Shown: one piece after another, positions 50,972 to 60,023 of the stretch
How positions within the stretch are numbered: position 1 is the stretch's first letter
Layout: every line of letters begins with the position of its first letter
Notes under the pieces: generated by a model
Told to the model about the DNA's origin: nothing
Database searches by the model: none
Seen by the model: the letters and a program-made list of their open reading frames with translations, nothing else
Position numbers and translations under genes: made by a program
NCBI RefSeq assembly: GCF_900182815.1
Contig: NZ_FXUA01000003.1
Coordinates: 1 to 64,000 of the forward strand
DNA from: Algoriphagus winogradskyi
Lineage (GTDB): Bacteria > Bacteroidota > Bacteroidia > Cytophagales > Cyclobacteriaceae
Reading direction: 5' to 3'
Length of the DNA: 64,000 nucleotides

Positions 50972-52549
50972 TTATCTAGAAGCAGGAAGGGTTTTTAGGT
51001 AATAATAAAGTATGAAATTCTCTTCCTCTATTTTACTCTCAAGTCTAAAATCCTCGCCAAGAAACCGCATATATTCAGAAAAATAGAAAATTTTATTCAC
51101 GTCTACCCCAAGCAAAAAATACTCCTTTGCCTCTGAAATATGCTCAAGGTGTAAATTTTTCAGTTTCTTTTTCTGAAATGGACTTTTTGAAATCCAACCC
51201 AAACTAAGGAAGGGTACTTGTTTATCTAATGTATAATTGATTCCAAGGAAATTTTCTGGATATCCCTCTAGGACAAGTAACGATTCTTCTGGAATTGTTT
51301 CAGTAAGGGTAATAAATTCAGTTTGCATTACTTTTCTAGCTTGAGCTTCGTTCATAAAGTTTAAAACATGAAAAGTAAAAAGTATTATTATTAGAAAAGA
51401 TAAAATTATGGATGTTCTTTTTCCAATAAGTCTTTGATTAGCCTCAATGAACACAGGGAATAAAAAAGGTAAAAAGAATAGAATAACAACTCTCCCATTC
51501 AGTATAAAAAAGTGGTTAAACACAATAAAAAAAAGTAGCCATAAGAGTAGAAAAACCAAAGCTTGTTTTGAGTCCTTGTAGTTAAATAGAAAAAATGCGA
51601 TTAAGATTCCTGAGAATATGGACTTAAATGCTTCAGTCCTCATCACCCTAATCAATCTAACTATAGAATTACCAATCTGTTTAAAAGAAAATAATTCTGC
51701 ATCCAATTCTGCCTTTCTTGCCCTCAATTCCGAAAGTGAACTGGATTCATCCTCCATCATCCATTGAGAGAAAAAAAACCACTTTGAATCAATTTTCAAC
51801 TTTCCTTCTAAAGAAAGTTGATTGGTTATAGGATGATCTGAAACTGCTGCGCGAGCTTTATTGTAATGAATAAAGTCAGAATATTCTGACTGTTGTTCCC
51901 AAATTATTTTTGAGCCAAGCAAAATTACCAAGAGTAAACTAGGGAATAAAAACAACCTTAAAGATTTTAGGATTCCAGAGAGGGAATAGAAAATGAAATA
52001 AAAGAACCCAAAACCTAAAAAAACAAGTACAAATGATTCCCAGCGTATAAGAATAGAAATACCTATAAGAAAAAAGGAGAAAATGCTTAAGCTTTTGTTT
52101 TTTTTAGCATTCCCCCTAAACAGGAGTAATAATCCTGAAATCCCTGAAATCCCTGCTACTATTGTGAATTGAAGGAATAAGGCAAAGTGAAGAAAGAGAG
52201 ATAGACAAAAGAGTAAAAGAATAATATTTGCATTGAATCTGCTTCTCCTTAGATTCAAGTTCAAAATCAATCCTAGAAAACTCAGCCAAATCACCAAGAA
52301 CCATGTCAAAGGATACCAGGGAATAGCGGGTGCTAATGTATAGAGTTTGGAAAAAGTCCAACTGAGGATGGGATGTATAAATACTGCATACGATTCAGGT
52401 GTTCCGGTATAGGCTCCGGAGACCAGCCACATCATGATTTCATCGTCATTTACCTGAAATCGCCATGGTAGAAACCAGATAATTGTCATAGCTCCAAAAG
52501 CTAATAAGGACCAAAATAGCAGGAAGTAGTTGGACTTTATTTTCTCCAT
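50972..52549 (-). CDS. Polytopic membrane glycosyltransferase, GT-C-like
   Basis: A 525-residue protein with about 11 membrane helices and a soluble C-terminal tail. The first extracytoplasmic loop, WFLPWRFQVNDDEIMMWLVS, has the acidic pair expected of GT-C catalytic loops. LILNLNLRRSRFNANIILLL and VFNHFFILNGRVVILFFLPF are transmembrane segments. It probably adds a side sugar from a polyprenyl-phosphate donor, such as one made by the GtrB-like protein at 44149. It overlaps its upstream relative by 13 nt. Confidence 0.65.
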   Translation of the reverse strand: MEKIKSNYFLLFWSLLAFGAMTIIWFLPWRFQVNDDEIMMWLVSGAYTGTPESYAVFIHPILSWTFSKLYTLAPAIPWYPLTWFLVIWLSFLGLILNLNLRRSRFNANIILLLFCLSLFLHFALFLQFTIVAGISGISGLLLLFRGNAKKNKSLSIFSFFLIGISILIRWESFVLVFLGFGFFYFIFYSLSGILKSLRLFLFPSLLLVILLGSKIIWEQQSEYSDFIHYNKARAAVSDHPITNQLSLEGKLKIDSKWFFFSQWMMEDESSSLSELRARKAELDAELFSFKQIGNSIVRLIRVMRTEAFKSIFSGILIAFFLFNYKDSKQALVFLLLWLLFFIVFNHFFILNGRVVILFFLPFLFPVFIEANQRLIGKRTSIILSFLIIILFTFHVLNFMNEAQARKVMQTEFITLTETIPEESLLVLEGYPENFLGINYTLDKQVPFLSLGWISKSPFQKKKLKNLHLEHISEAKEYFLLGVDVNKIFYFSEYMRFLGEDFRLESKIEEENFILYYYLKTLPASR

Positions 52550-54069
52550 AATAGCACTAACTTTTCTCCATTTGGCTGAATAAACTCATTCTTTTTCTCC
52601 CATTCTAAAGGGTCAAAAGGAAAATCATATAAAGCATTGAAAAGAATTAAATCTACTTCAGAGCCTGATTTTAAAAATAACTTAGCTTGTGAAGGCTTCC
52701 AATATCCTGGAGAATACAAGGAATTCTTGCCTAGGAGATAAAGTAAACCTGGGTTACTATAAAGTGAAATTACTTCATTAGGGGATAATTCTTCAATTTC
52801 TGAATTGAGCAATCTCAGAAGTTCTACCTGAGTTGGAGCGAGCCAAATATGTTTTCCAGATTTATACTCCCACTTTTCTGTAGCCTCCCAAAGATAAACT
52901 CCTTCAAAAGGTGTAAGCCAAATGCCAAAAGCTACTAGAACGAAAGAAATCAGTGAGGCAAATGCGTAGGTTCTTTTCTGGTATTCTTGGCTCTTTCTCT
53001 TCATTGCTAATAGATAGGCTAATAGCCAAAAGGCCCAATAATGAATACCCAGCCTCATCCAATACACATTACTTCCAAAATGAAGTACAAAAGGAAGCAA
53101 AATTAAAACACAGATAAACAGCAATTCTTTCTGTAATAATTCACCCTTTCTCAGATTTCCAATTTCCCTGGAAACACCTGCAATGGTAATCAAAAGAAAA
53201 ATATGACTCCACTCGGAGGTAATGAAAGTGAAGTAGAAGACACATGCTAATATCACTAGTGCGATCAGTGTAAGTGTGTAAGCTAAAAAAGTTTTGGATT
53301 TTTTGAACTTCGACGCTATGAAGAAAGGTAAGCCGGTAATCAAAACCCAAAAGCCCCCTACAGCGGTATACTTGATCAGAAGTATTAGCGTGTAATCTTG
53401 ACGTTGATTGATGAATCCAAATTCCCCAAATAATCTACTGAGGCCATTTTCCTCAAAAAACAAGAAAAAAAGACCCTCAAATAGGGAAAATGGCAATAGA
53501 ACAAGGAGAATTGAGGCAACGCCGAGGGATTTTCTCATTAAAAAATAGAGAATGGTAGGTAAGCATAGTAGTATACAAACCGTGACCTTGGAATAGAACA
53601 AAGTAGTAAAAATCAATCCTAACAGAAACCAATCCATGGGCTTGAACTCTTTTTTGGAGACTATGGCCAACCAAAAACATACAAGCACCACAGAGATAGA
53701 ATTATACGATAATGTTGGGGGCAAAAAACCATACCCTCCAAATAAAGCAGCCAAACATACTAGAAATACACGCAGTGAAGGGCCTTGTTGATAATATAGG
53801 TTTTTCCAAAAAACAGCCAGCGCAAATGCACCCATGAAATAGGAAATCAGGCGGATTATTCTAAGTCCTATGATGCCAAACTCCAAACCTGTAAGGTGAT
53901 AAAAGAGCTTAAAAAAAAGATCATAGCTAAATACCCCTCCAATATTTGGCTGATTTGGATCGGCTAAAAAGGCATACAGACCTTCATCCGAAAAATCAAA
54001 ACCCCGATTGATTCCCAACAGGATCAATAAAAGGGATAATAAGGTGAATGTTGCTAAGGTTTTGCTCAA
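52537..54069 (-). CDS. Polytopic membrane glycosyltransferase, GT-C/PMT-like
   Basis: A 510-residue protein with 11-12 membrane helices. LLGINRGFDFSDEGLYAFLA carries the D-E-G-x-Y motif seen in first loops of GT-C (ArnT/PMT-like) transferases. GYGFLPPTLSYNSISVVLVC follows in a luminal-type loop. It is the first of the two GT-C genes here. The TTG start at 54069 is the first start codon after an in-frame TAA. Donor unknown; undecaprenyl-phosphate sugar is likely. Confidence 0.7.
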   Translation of the reverse strand: MSKTLATFTLLSLLLILLGINRGFDFSDEGLYAFLADPNQPNIGGVFSYDLFFKLFYHLTGLEFGIIGLRIIRLISYFMGAFALAVFWKNLYYQQGPSLRVFLVCLAALFGGYGFLPPTLSYNSISVVLVCFWLAIVSKKEFKPMDWFLLGLIFTTLFYSKVTVCILLCLPTILYFLMRKSLGVASILLVLLPFSLFEGLFFLFFEENGLSRLFGEFGFINQRQDYTLILLIKYTAVGGFWVLITGLPFFIASKFKKSKTFLAYTLTLIALVILACVFYFTFITSEWSHIFLLITIAGVSREIGNLRKGELLQKELLFICVLILLPFVLHFGSNVYWMRLGIHYWAFWLLAYLLAMKRKSQEYQKRTYAFASLISFVLVAFGIWLTPFEGVYLWEATEKWEYKSGKHIWLAPTQVELLRLLNSEIEELSPNEVISLYSNPGLLYLLGKNSLYSPGYWKPSQAKLFLKSGSEVDLILFNALYDFPFDPLEWEKKNEFIQPNGEKLVLLWRK

Positions 54070-54126
54070 GACGGGTGCAAATTACTTAATATGATTAGCC
54101 TTAAGGGTGCGGGGAGTTATAAATTT

Positions 54127-54182
54127 TGGTTGTTAGTTGTTGGTTGGTGGTTGGTGGTTGTTGGTTGGTGGTTGTTGGTTGT
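54127..54182. repeat. GTTGGTTGGTGGTTGG word tract
   Basis: A 55-bp run of GTTGTTGGTTGGTGG words in the gap upstream of the GT-C genes, with two-tier G-quadruplex potential. Confidence 0.85.
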
Positions 54183-54374
54183 CCCAATAGAAATTAAAGG
54201 TTGGAGGCTGAGACAAGATGAAGTAGGGTCATTGGAAGTGATTCCGGTAGAATCTCTCGTTTTTTAGTTTGGTTTGACATTTTATTTGTACTTATTCTTT
54301 AATAGCAAAATAAGAATAAGCCTACCAATACCTACAATAATTATATTTTGTGGAAAACTATGGCTAGATAAAAC

Positions 54375-54404
54375 AAAAAAATACCCTGTACAGGGTATTT
54401 TTTT
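54375..54404. terminator. Bidirectional palindromic terminator
   Basis: ATACCCTGTACAGGGTAT is flanked by an A6 run and a T6 run, so it can end transcripts from both sides. It lies between the LRR operon and the GT-C genes. Confidence 0.8.
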
Positions 54405-54523
54405 CTAAGATTGACTATCTACCTTTATGTCAGGGTGATTAAGCAACTTTTAAAGCACTACTTTTCCTAAGAAAATATTAAAGGGACTTTTTATATTATT
54501 TTTTAATCCCTTTTTTCATTTCC

Positions 54524-54620
54524 AATTGCTAGGGTTAATACCAGTTTCCAGGGTTAAAACCCTGGACTATTGAAGCCTAGGGTTAATACCCTAGGTAATT
54601 GATTCATGGGGTTGAAACTC
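54524..54620. repeat. GGGTT/AACCC palindrome cluster
   Basis: Perfect CCAGGGTTAAAACCCTGG (54548-54565) and CCTAGGGTTAATACCCTAGG (54576-54595) lie between partial copies. They follow the same GGGTT-NN-AACCC rule as the palindromes at 3780 and 4071-4720. Confidence 0.85.
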
Positions 54621-54667
54621 TAGGTAAATGATTCGCCTATTGATGTGGGGTTTGTTGATGAACAATT

Positions 54668-57118
54668 CTAGTAATATCTAACCTCACAATCTGGGTTGGA
54701 ATCTTTGAAACTATCCACTGATCTACTATTCACTCTAGTATTAAAGCAGGAAAGCTTTTTAAGGTTTGATAGGCCTTCTATAGGTCTTAGGCTCCGCAAG
54801 TTGGTGCTTGCTACATCCAATTCCGTCAGATTGACTAATCCCTCCAGTCCTTTCAGGGATTTCAGGTTTGTGCCTGAGATATTCAGTGTTTTCAGATTTA
54901 CCAAACCAGCTAGTGGATCCAGATCTTCTATTCCAGAGTTGCTGATATCAAGTTCCTTTAAGTTGGAAAGCCCTCTTAATGGAGAGAAATCAACTACAGG
55001 GACTTGGGATATCTTCAATTTCTCTAGAAGCTTAAGTTCAGAAATTGGAGCTATGTAACCCAATGGTGCATCAAAAATCACCAGTGACCTTAAGTTATCA
55101 AACACGGTAAGCGCATGTATATCATCTACTGATACCCTCTCGAAAGTCAAGGAAGACTTCTCTGTCAAGGCATGCAGCTGTTCCGTACTTGGATCTTCAG
55201 GCATGGAGAACTGCTTACGAAATACTTCCTTCCATGTAGCATCCAGCTCAGTCCACCAGGTGTTCAACTCATCTATTCTATAGATAATGGTCAAATTCGG
55301 CTTTTGGATTATTATTTCCGGCACTTCTTCAGGAAATATCCCAGATCCGTTCACATTCAAATAAGTCAAATTCGGAAGATTTACCACATCCATGATGGTG
55401 GTGACCGGGCTACCATCCAGATCAATTCTTACTAATTCCTCATTTGATTTGAGAGGGGAAATATCTTTTACCTGAGAGTTTCTGCCCATAATTTCTGTCA
55501 AGGTTTTGACCTCACTTAATGAAATCATCTCAGTAACAGGATTATCAGAGAAATCTACTTTCTTGAGTTTGGCAAATCGAGTAATAGGATTCAGCGTCTG
55601 TATACCAGCAGCACTCAAATCAAGTTCCTCTAGTCCTATAGTACTGGTCAGTATTTCCACACTAGGATTATCAGAAGTAATCCTAGGATTAGCCTTCTTC
55701 ATACTAGTTTTCCAGGCATCAGAAAGTCCTGCCCACCAGCTCTCTAGATCTTTCACGTGGTGGATTAGCAATACCTTAGGATTGTTACGAATGAAATTAT
55801 CCGCAGCGATAACAGACAGCTTCGTATCATCAGCCAAGACTTTACTCAGATCTCCCTTGGCATTTAAAGCGGATATATCTGAAACTTCTGTACCTGTGAT
55901 ATCTACTACTTCAATATTTTTCAGCCCTACTAAGGGGGTAAGGTCCTGAATGTTGGTATTGGATAAATTTAAATTCTTAAGGGAAAGTAGCTCGGATAAC
56001 TGACTGAAGTTAATCAGGTAGTTCCCTGACAAATCCAAATCTTCCAACTTGGAAAGATCCTTTATATTCTCGGCGTTATTAAAGCCGCTACGAGCGATAT
56101 ATAGACTTTTCAAGCTATCAAATTCATTGAGCACAGCAAAGCTTAGAATTGGTGTTTCTTCCACCCGAAGTGATCGAAGTGCTTTAAGGTTTACCAATTC
56201 ACTAATATCAGTAATCTGAGTTTGGGAGATATCCAGGTGCTTTAGGCGATCAGAATACTTGATAAATTGTATATCAGAGGTAGGCGTATTGGATACGTCC
56301 AGGTATTCCAGGAAAGTCACGTTGGAAATAGGTCCAAGCTCCGTAATCTGAGTATTGCTGAGGTTAACATACTTTAGATTACGCATTGCCTCCATTGGGC
56401 TGAGGTCCAGTAAGGAGTCTGTTCCGGAGATATCCAAGGAATCTACTTCCACAAACTTATATAATAAGTCCACATTGATAGAATCGTATAGACTTAGGGC
56501 AAAGCGATCTCTGAAATAAGCTTGCCAGTGGGGGTCTAACACGGACCACCATTCTGACAACTCCTCATCTCTACTTACCTTTGTGGTATAGACGCTTGCT
56601 ATTTTTAATTCTTGAGTCTTACCGTCCAAATTCACCTCAACAAAGCGAGGCTTGGTATTCGCTATTTTTTCATTATTAATACCGGTGGCTGTAATAGTTC
56701 TATCCAGAGATGCCAAAAAATACACATCTCCATTGTCTTTTTGATGGGCTTTAACATCTCTAATCTTGAACTTGAAGTTGACATTCTTGTAGAAAAACTC
56801 AATGTCCTTTAAGTAGGCTGTGACATTCTTATTGGTCACTACTTTTCTATCCAGCAACAAATCATCTTCCACCTGCACTTCTCCATCTCGGAAGATTTTA
56901 AGGTAGCTTTCACGAATGACCACATCCTTGTCTCTAGGCTGTGTTTCAGCAGATCCAATGGTGTTAAGAAGATATTCCAAGAACCTAATTTGATCTTCAA
57001 CTTTAGAAGAATAATCATCTATCTCATCTTGTGTATAGCCCTTAATCGTCTGCGTGAATCCTGAGAAAGTCACGCATAAAAGCAATAAAGTTAGATATAT
57101 AAACTTAGTTCTGATCAT
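54668..57118 (-). CDS. Secreted leucine-rich-repeat protein with three WW-linked modules
   Basis: The start at 57118 gives a signal peptide, MIRTKFIYLTLLLLCVTFSG. The 816-residue product has an NTF2-like N-terminal domain (about 25-170; LEYLLNTIGSAETQPRDKDV, DIEFFYKNVNFKFKI). Three units follow, each a short LxxWWxxLxxxW helix (at about 191, 462 and 621) and then a block of 21-24-residue LRRs (e.g. NLKYVNLSNTQITELGPISN). It is probably exported to the periplasm or surface for protein binding. It is the last gene of a four-gene operon, overlapping the preceding gene by 14 nt. Confidence 0.85.
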   Translation of the reverse strand: MIRTKFIYLTLLLLCVTFSGFTQTIKGYTQDEIDDYSSKVEDQIRFLEYLLNTIGSAETQPRDKDVVIRESYLKIFRDGEVQVEDDLLLDRKVVTNKNVTAYLKDIEFFYKNVNFKFKIRDVKAHQKDNGDVYFLASLDRTITATGINNEKIANTKPRFVEVNLDGKTQELKIASVYTTKVSRDEELSEWWSVLDPHWQAYFRDRFALSLYDSINVDLLYKFVEVDSLDISGTDSLLDLSPMEAMRNLKYVNLSNTQITELGPISNVTFLEYLDVSNTPTSDIQFIKYSDRLKHLDISQTQITDISELVNLKALRSLRVEETPILSFAVLNEFDSLKSLYIARSGFNNAENIKDLSKLEDLDLSGNYLINFSQLSELLSLKNLNLSNTNIQDLTPLVGLKNIEVVDITGTEVSDISALNAKGDLSKVLADDTKLSVIAADNFIRNNPKVLLIHHVKDLESWWAGLSDAWKTSMKKANPRITSDNPSVEILTSTIGLEELDLSAAGIQTLNPITRFAKLKKVDFSDNPVTEMISLSEVKTLTEIMGRNSQVKDISPLKSNEELVRIDLDGSPVTTIMDVVNLPNLTYLNVNGSGIFPEEVPEIIIQKPNLTIIYRIDELNTWWTELDATWKEVFRKQFSMPEDPSTEQLHALTEKSSLTFERVSVDDIHALTVFDNLRSLVIFDAPLGYIAPISELKLLEKLKISQVPVVDFSPLRGLSNLKELDISNSGIEDLDPLAGLVNLKTLNISGTNLKSLKGLEGLVNLTELDVASTNLRSLRPIEGLSNLKKLSCFNTRVNSRSVDSFKDSNPDCEVRYY

Positions 57119-57947
57119 AAATGTATTTCTGTATAGACTCCTTGTCACCAGGGTTAAGTTTGACAAGGTTTGAAATCAGCCAACCTGTATTAAATCCAGG
57201 GCGGTTGAATTGTTGTACTTCAAAATACCAGCCTTCTATTTGAAAGAAATGAAATTTAACATCAGTTACGGTGTCGTAACGGATGTTATTTTGCTTCATT
57301 TCGTATAAAAACAAAGTCAGGTAATCAGGTTTGAAATTGGTCTCAGTGAATGCTTCGGGGGAATTTGAATCCTGAAATGCTCTTCTAAGGTTCATAAATC
57401 CCAGCTCATGACTGAGAGGGTGTAGGAAATCTTTTCCATCCCCTACTGGCTTGTTGAAAATGTTTCTAAATGGGGGAAATGACACCTCATCTATTACCCA
57501 TTCGTACCCCAACCCTTCCGGCTGGAGTTTCAATATCAAGGTGGCAGTTTCTCTTTTGCCTTTGTAAATAAATTCAGCCTGTACCTCAGCAAGCCAACCT
57601 TCTCTGTGGAAGTTTATGTATTGTGGGTACGAGGGAGAAAGTACAGCGTTAATAAACTCTGTTTTTAAATCATTAGTAACTGAGGAAGTTTGATTATCAA
57701 AAAGTATCTGAAGAAAGCCTTTTCTCAGGGATGTGCTGTGATAGGCTGAGTCACCAGGATAATAGCGTATATTTCCGTCAGTTGGGGATTCTTCGGCATT
57801 AAATCTTCTGAAGAATTGGTTTAGTTGTTTGGTAGAGGCAGCGAATTTGCCATCATCTTTAATTGTCCCGGGGCTGCCTATGCCCTGCCCCGAGACAATT
57901 GAGATGCTTGCGATGAAAATCGCAAAGATAAAGGTTACTATTCTCAT
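57105..57947 (-). CDS. Exported protein of unknown function, LRR operon
   Basis: A 280-residue protein with a signal peptide (MRIVTFIFAIFIASISIVSG). The mature part has two similar alpha+beta halves, each with an aromatic strand ending in a hydrophobic pair (REGWLAEVQAEFIYKG; FFQIEGWYFEVQQFNR). This may be an internal NTF2-like duplication. I recognise no enzyme motif. Start and stop overlap both neighbours (4 and 14 nt), so it is made together with them. Confidence 0.75.
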   Translation of the reverse strand: MRIVTFIFAIFIASISIVSGQGIGSPGTIKDDGKFAASTKQLNQFFRRFNAEESPTDGNIRYYPGDSAYHSTSLRKGFLQILFDNQTSSVTNDLKTEFINAVLSPSYPQYINFHREGWLAEVQAEFIYKGKRETATLILKLQPEGLGYEWVIDEVSFPPFRNIFNKPVGDGKDFLHPLSHELGFMNLRRAFQDSNSPEAFTETNFKPDYLTLFLYEMKQNNIRYDTVTDVKFHFFQIEGWYFEVQQFNRPGFNTGWLISNLVKLNPGDKESIQKYIYDQN

Positions 57948-58522
57948 GCGGAGGTTTCAGTCACTCTCACGTCACCTAGCATGACGTCCCAAAATTCAAT
58001 AGTTCTACCAGCAATTTGGGTTTGCTTTTTCTCAACGTAGATAGTGATGTCTTTCTTAGTAGTGTCTTTGTAGTTCATACCTGTCTCGATAGATGTACCT
58101 TCGAAACGTTGGAATACAGTAACAACACCTACATATCTACCATCAGGCTGTCTTTCAAGATCTGAGATGTACTGGATATCGTACCAGGTGATGTTTACTC
58201 TATCGTAGTTCAAAGCCATCAAACGCTCAAAATAACGTCTTACCTTGTAGTACGCGATTTCGTTGGTATTGATGCTTGATACACCCATCTCAGCGCCAGG
58301 AGAGAATAATTCTTCTGCACGATCCATCACTCGATTTGCTTCAGAGAATTGAGTCTCTTTGCTTCCGATGATGCTGATATATTTACTTAAATCTTTTACT
58401 TTTTCAAGCGCTAAAGAGTCAATTGCTTGCTTTCTTGCAGGGCTAATTGTTTCAGACTGAGCTAATGCACTTACTGAAGAAGCAAGGAATAAGCCCAGGA
58501 AAAGGATCATTATATTTTTCAT
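57944..58522 (-). CDS. Exported NTF2-like protein, LRR operon
   Basis: A 192-residue protein with a signal peptide (MKNIMILFLGLFLASSVSAL). Its mature domain follows the same order as the N-terminal domain of the LRR protein. First ISIIGSKETQFSEANRVMDR, then AEELFSPGAEMGVSSI, VRRYFERLMALNYDRVNITW and GRYVGVVTVFQRFEG. The two therefore look homologous. It probably forms part of the same envelope complex; function unknown. Confidence 0.75.
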   Translation of the reverse strand: MKNIMILFLGLFLASSVSALAQSETISPARKQAIDSLALEKVKDLSKYISIIGSKETQFSEANRVMDRAEELFSPGAEMGVSSINTNEIAYYKVRRYFERLMALNYDRVNITWYDIQYISDLERQPDGRYVGVVTVFQRFEGTSIETGMNYKDTTKKDITIYVEKKQTQIAGRTIEFWDVMLGDVRVTETSA

Positions 58523-58548
58523 TTTTTAATTATTTTTCAGATGGGCAA

Positions 58549-59016
58549 TTATTTTCTTCTAAGCTCCAATTCAGAGACCTTACCATTAGCATCCATCCGG
58601 ATATCGCTGATGTAGTTAAGATTCTTCTTGGTGTCTTTCAAGTATTCCAAATACTTCTTGATTGTAGTAGGCTCATCGTAATCTTTGATTCCATTTTCTT
58701 CATGAATCACGATCAAAACTGGAGTTTCCTGATTAGAAAACATTCCAAGAGCCTCTTGGATGGTCTGGTTTGCAATAGATGCATTCCCTGCTGCAGCTAC
58801 GCTATTGAAATAATTTTCCAACTTACCTGCTGCTACTTCTTCTGCAGAAGCGACTGGAGCTGGAGGAGGAGCTGGTTGTTGTACTTGCTCAACAGGTGCA
58901 GGGGGTGCAGGTTGTGCAGCTTTCTTTTTACTCTTACACGCACCCATAGCCAGCATAGCGACCAAGGCAATCATAAGTGAGCGGTTAACCGAAATAGAGA
59001 ACAAATTTTGTTTCAT
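58549..59016 (-). CDS. Lipoprotein with Pro/Ala linker, first gene of LRR operon
   Basis: A 155-residue lipoprotein. LMIALVAMLAMGACKSKKKA provides the signal and lipobox Cys (about residue 27). A Pro/Ala/Val-rich linker (AQPAPPAPVEQVQQPAPPPA) spans the periplasm-like gap. A compact C-terminal domain follows (LENYFNSVAAAGNASIANQT, TPVLIVIHEENGIKDYDEPT, IKKYLEYLKDTKKNLNYI). The start is ATG at 59016, 26 bp before the next gene begins. It is likely the membrane anchor of the four-protein set. Confidence 0.78.
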   Translation of the reverse strand: MKQNLFSISVNRSLMIALVAMLAMGACKSKKKAAQPAPPAPVEQVQQPAPPPAPVASAEEVAAGKLENYFNSVAAAGNASIANQTIQEALGMFSNQETPVLIVIHEENGIKDYDEPTTIKKYLEYLKDTKKNLNYISDIRMDANGKVSELELRRK

Positions 59017-59412
59017 TTTGGGGATTTGATTAAGATGATGAGGTTTTTTTTAATGTTAAACAGGGACTACCCCTACTTTTAATTTGGGTACAAAGTAAAT
59101 AAATTCATATGATAATAATTCGATTTTTAAAGCTCATATGGAATCTTGCTGGCATTTTCATCATTTCAGAGAATGAGGCTTTTAGGTGTGCTCGATTTCA
59201 TACGATTTACTCGCAAATGTTATTCCAAATCAAAATGCTTTTTATTAATATTTTAATATGTCCTCTGAGCGGTATATGAGTCTGTAGAGCGGTTACTCCT
59301 TAGTCTTTTAAATCACCCAAATTTCTTGGAATTACATATCAATAAGTGATCCAATGATTTTTGAAAAATATATAGGCTAGCCCAAGCAGGCTTAAATCAG
59401 GTTAAAACAGCC
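59017..59412. other. Upstream region of LRR operon, no gene
   Basis: About 400 bp of AT-rich DNA without ORF, repeat or hairpin that I can name. It should contain the operon's promoter. Confidence 0.5.
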
Positions 59413-59440
59413 AAAAAATACCCAATATTGGGTATTTTTT
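59413..59440. terminator. Bidirectional palindromic terminator
   Basis: TACCCAATATTGGGTA within A6/T6 runs is a perfect 28-bp palindrome. It shares the AAATACCC / GGGTATTT frame with 54375-54404, and the two bracket the LRR operon. Confidence 0.8.
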
Positions 59441-59503
59441 TTTTGCCTATTAGCTCGGAAATTTGAATTAGCGTTAAGTTTTAATTAGGCGTAAGCCGAT
59501 TTG

Positions 59504-59533
59504 AAAAGGCTCAGAGTTTCTCTGGGCCTTTTT
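59504..59533. terminator. Terminator hairpin between repeat tract and LRR operon
   Basis: AAAAGGCTCAGAG and CTCTGGGCCTTTT pair (one G-U) around a 3-nt loop, with A and T runs on both sides. It can end the WecA/GINT1-like transcript arriving on the minus strand. Confidence 0.75.
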
Positions 59534-59534
59534 A

Positions 59535-59995
59535 TTTGGGGATGAGGGATGAGGGGTGACCGGTGTTGGGTGTCAGATGACCGGTGTTGGGAGTTGGGTG
59601 AAGATTGGTCGATGTTTGAAAGACGGAAGACCGAAGACGGGAGACGGGAGAGATAACCGATGTTTGATGACCGATGTTAGATGACCGAAGACCGGAGACC
59701 GAAGACCGAAGACCGGAGACCGAAGACGGGAGAGATGACCGATGTTGGGTGACCGATGTTTGATGACCGATGTCCGGTGTTGGGTGACCGGTGTTTGATG
59801 ACCGAAGACCGAAGACCGAAGACCGGAGACCGGAGACCGAAGACGGGAGACGGGAGGGATGACTGGTATTGGATGCTGGGTGTCTGGCAACTGGCCACTG
59901 TTAACTGGCAACTGCTAACTGTTAACTGGCAACTGCTAACTGGCAACTGGCCACTGCTAACTGCTAACTGTTAACTGGCTACTGGCAAAAAGGGG
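59535..59995. repeat. 460-bp word-repeat tract (GACCGATG, ACCGAAGACCGG and AACTGGCAACTG families)
   Basis: Long degenerate tandems of GACCGATGTTGGATG and GACCGAAGACCGGAG words (59550-59870) pass into AACTGGCAACTGCTAACTGT words (59887-59992). All six frames stay open for long stretches, which gives false ORFs. This is the longest such tract in the window. Confidence 0.9.
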
Positions 59996-60023
59996 ATGTT
60001 CAGATGCTTTGTAATCACAACAC

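Noticed and set aside
59573..59974. Several long open frames in all directions
   Set aside because: They arise because the ACCGAAGACCGG and AACTGG word repeats contain no stop codons; composition is purely repetitive.
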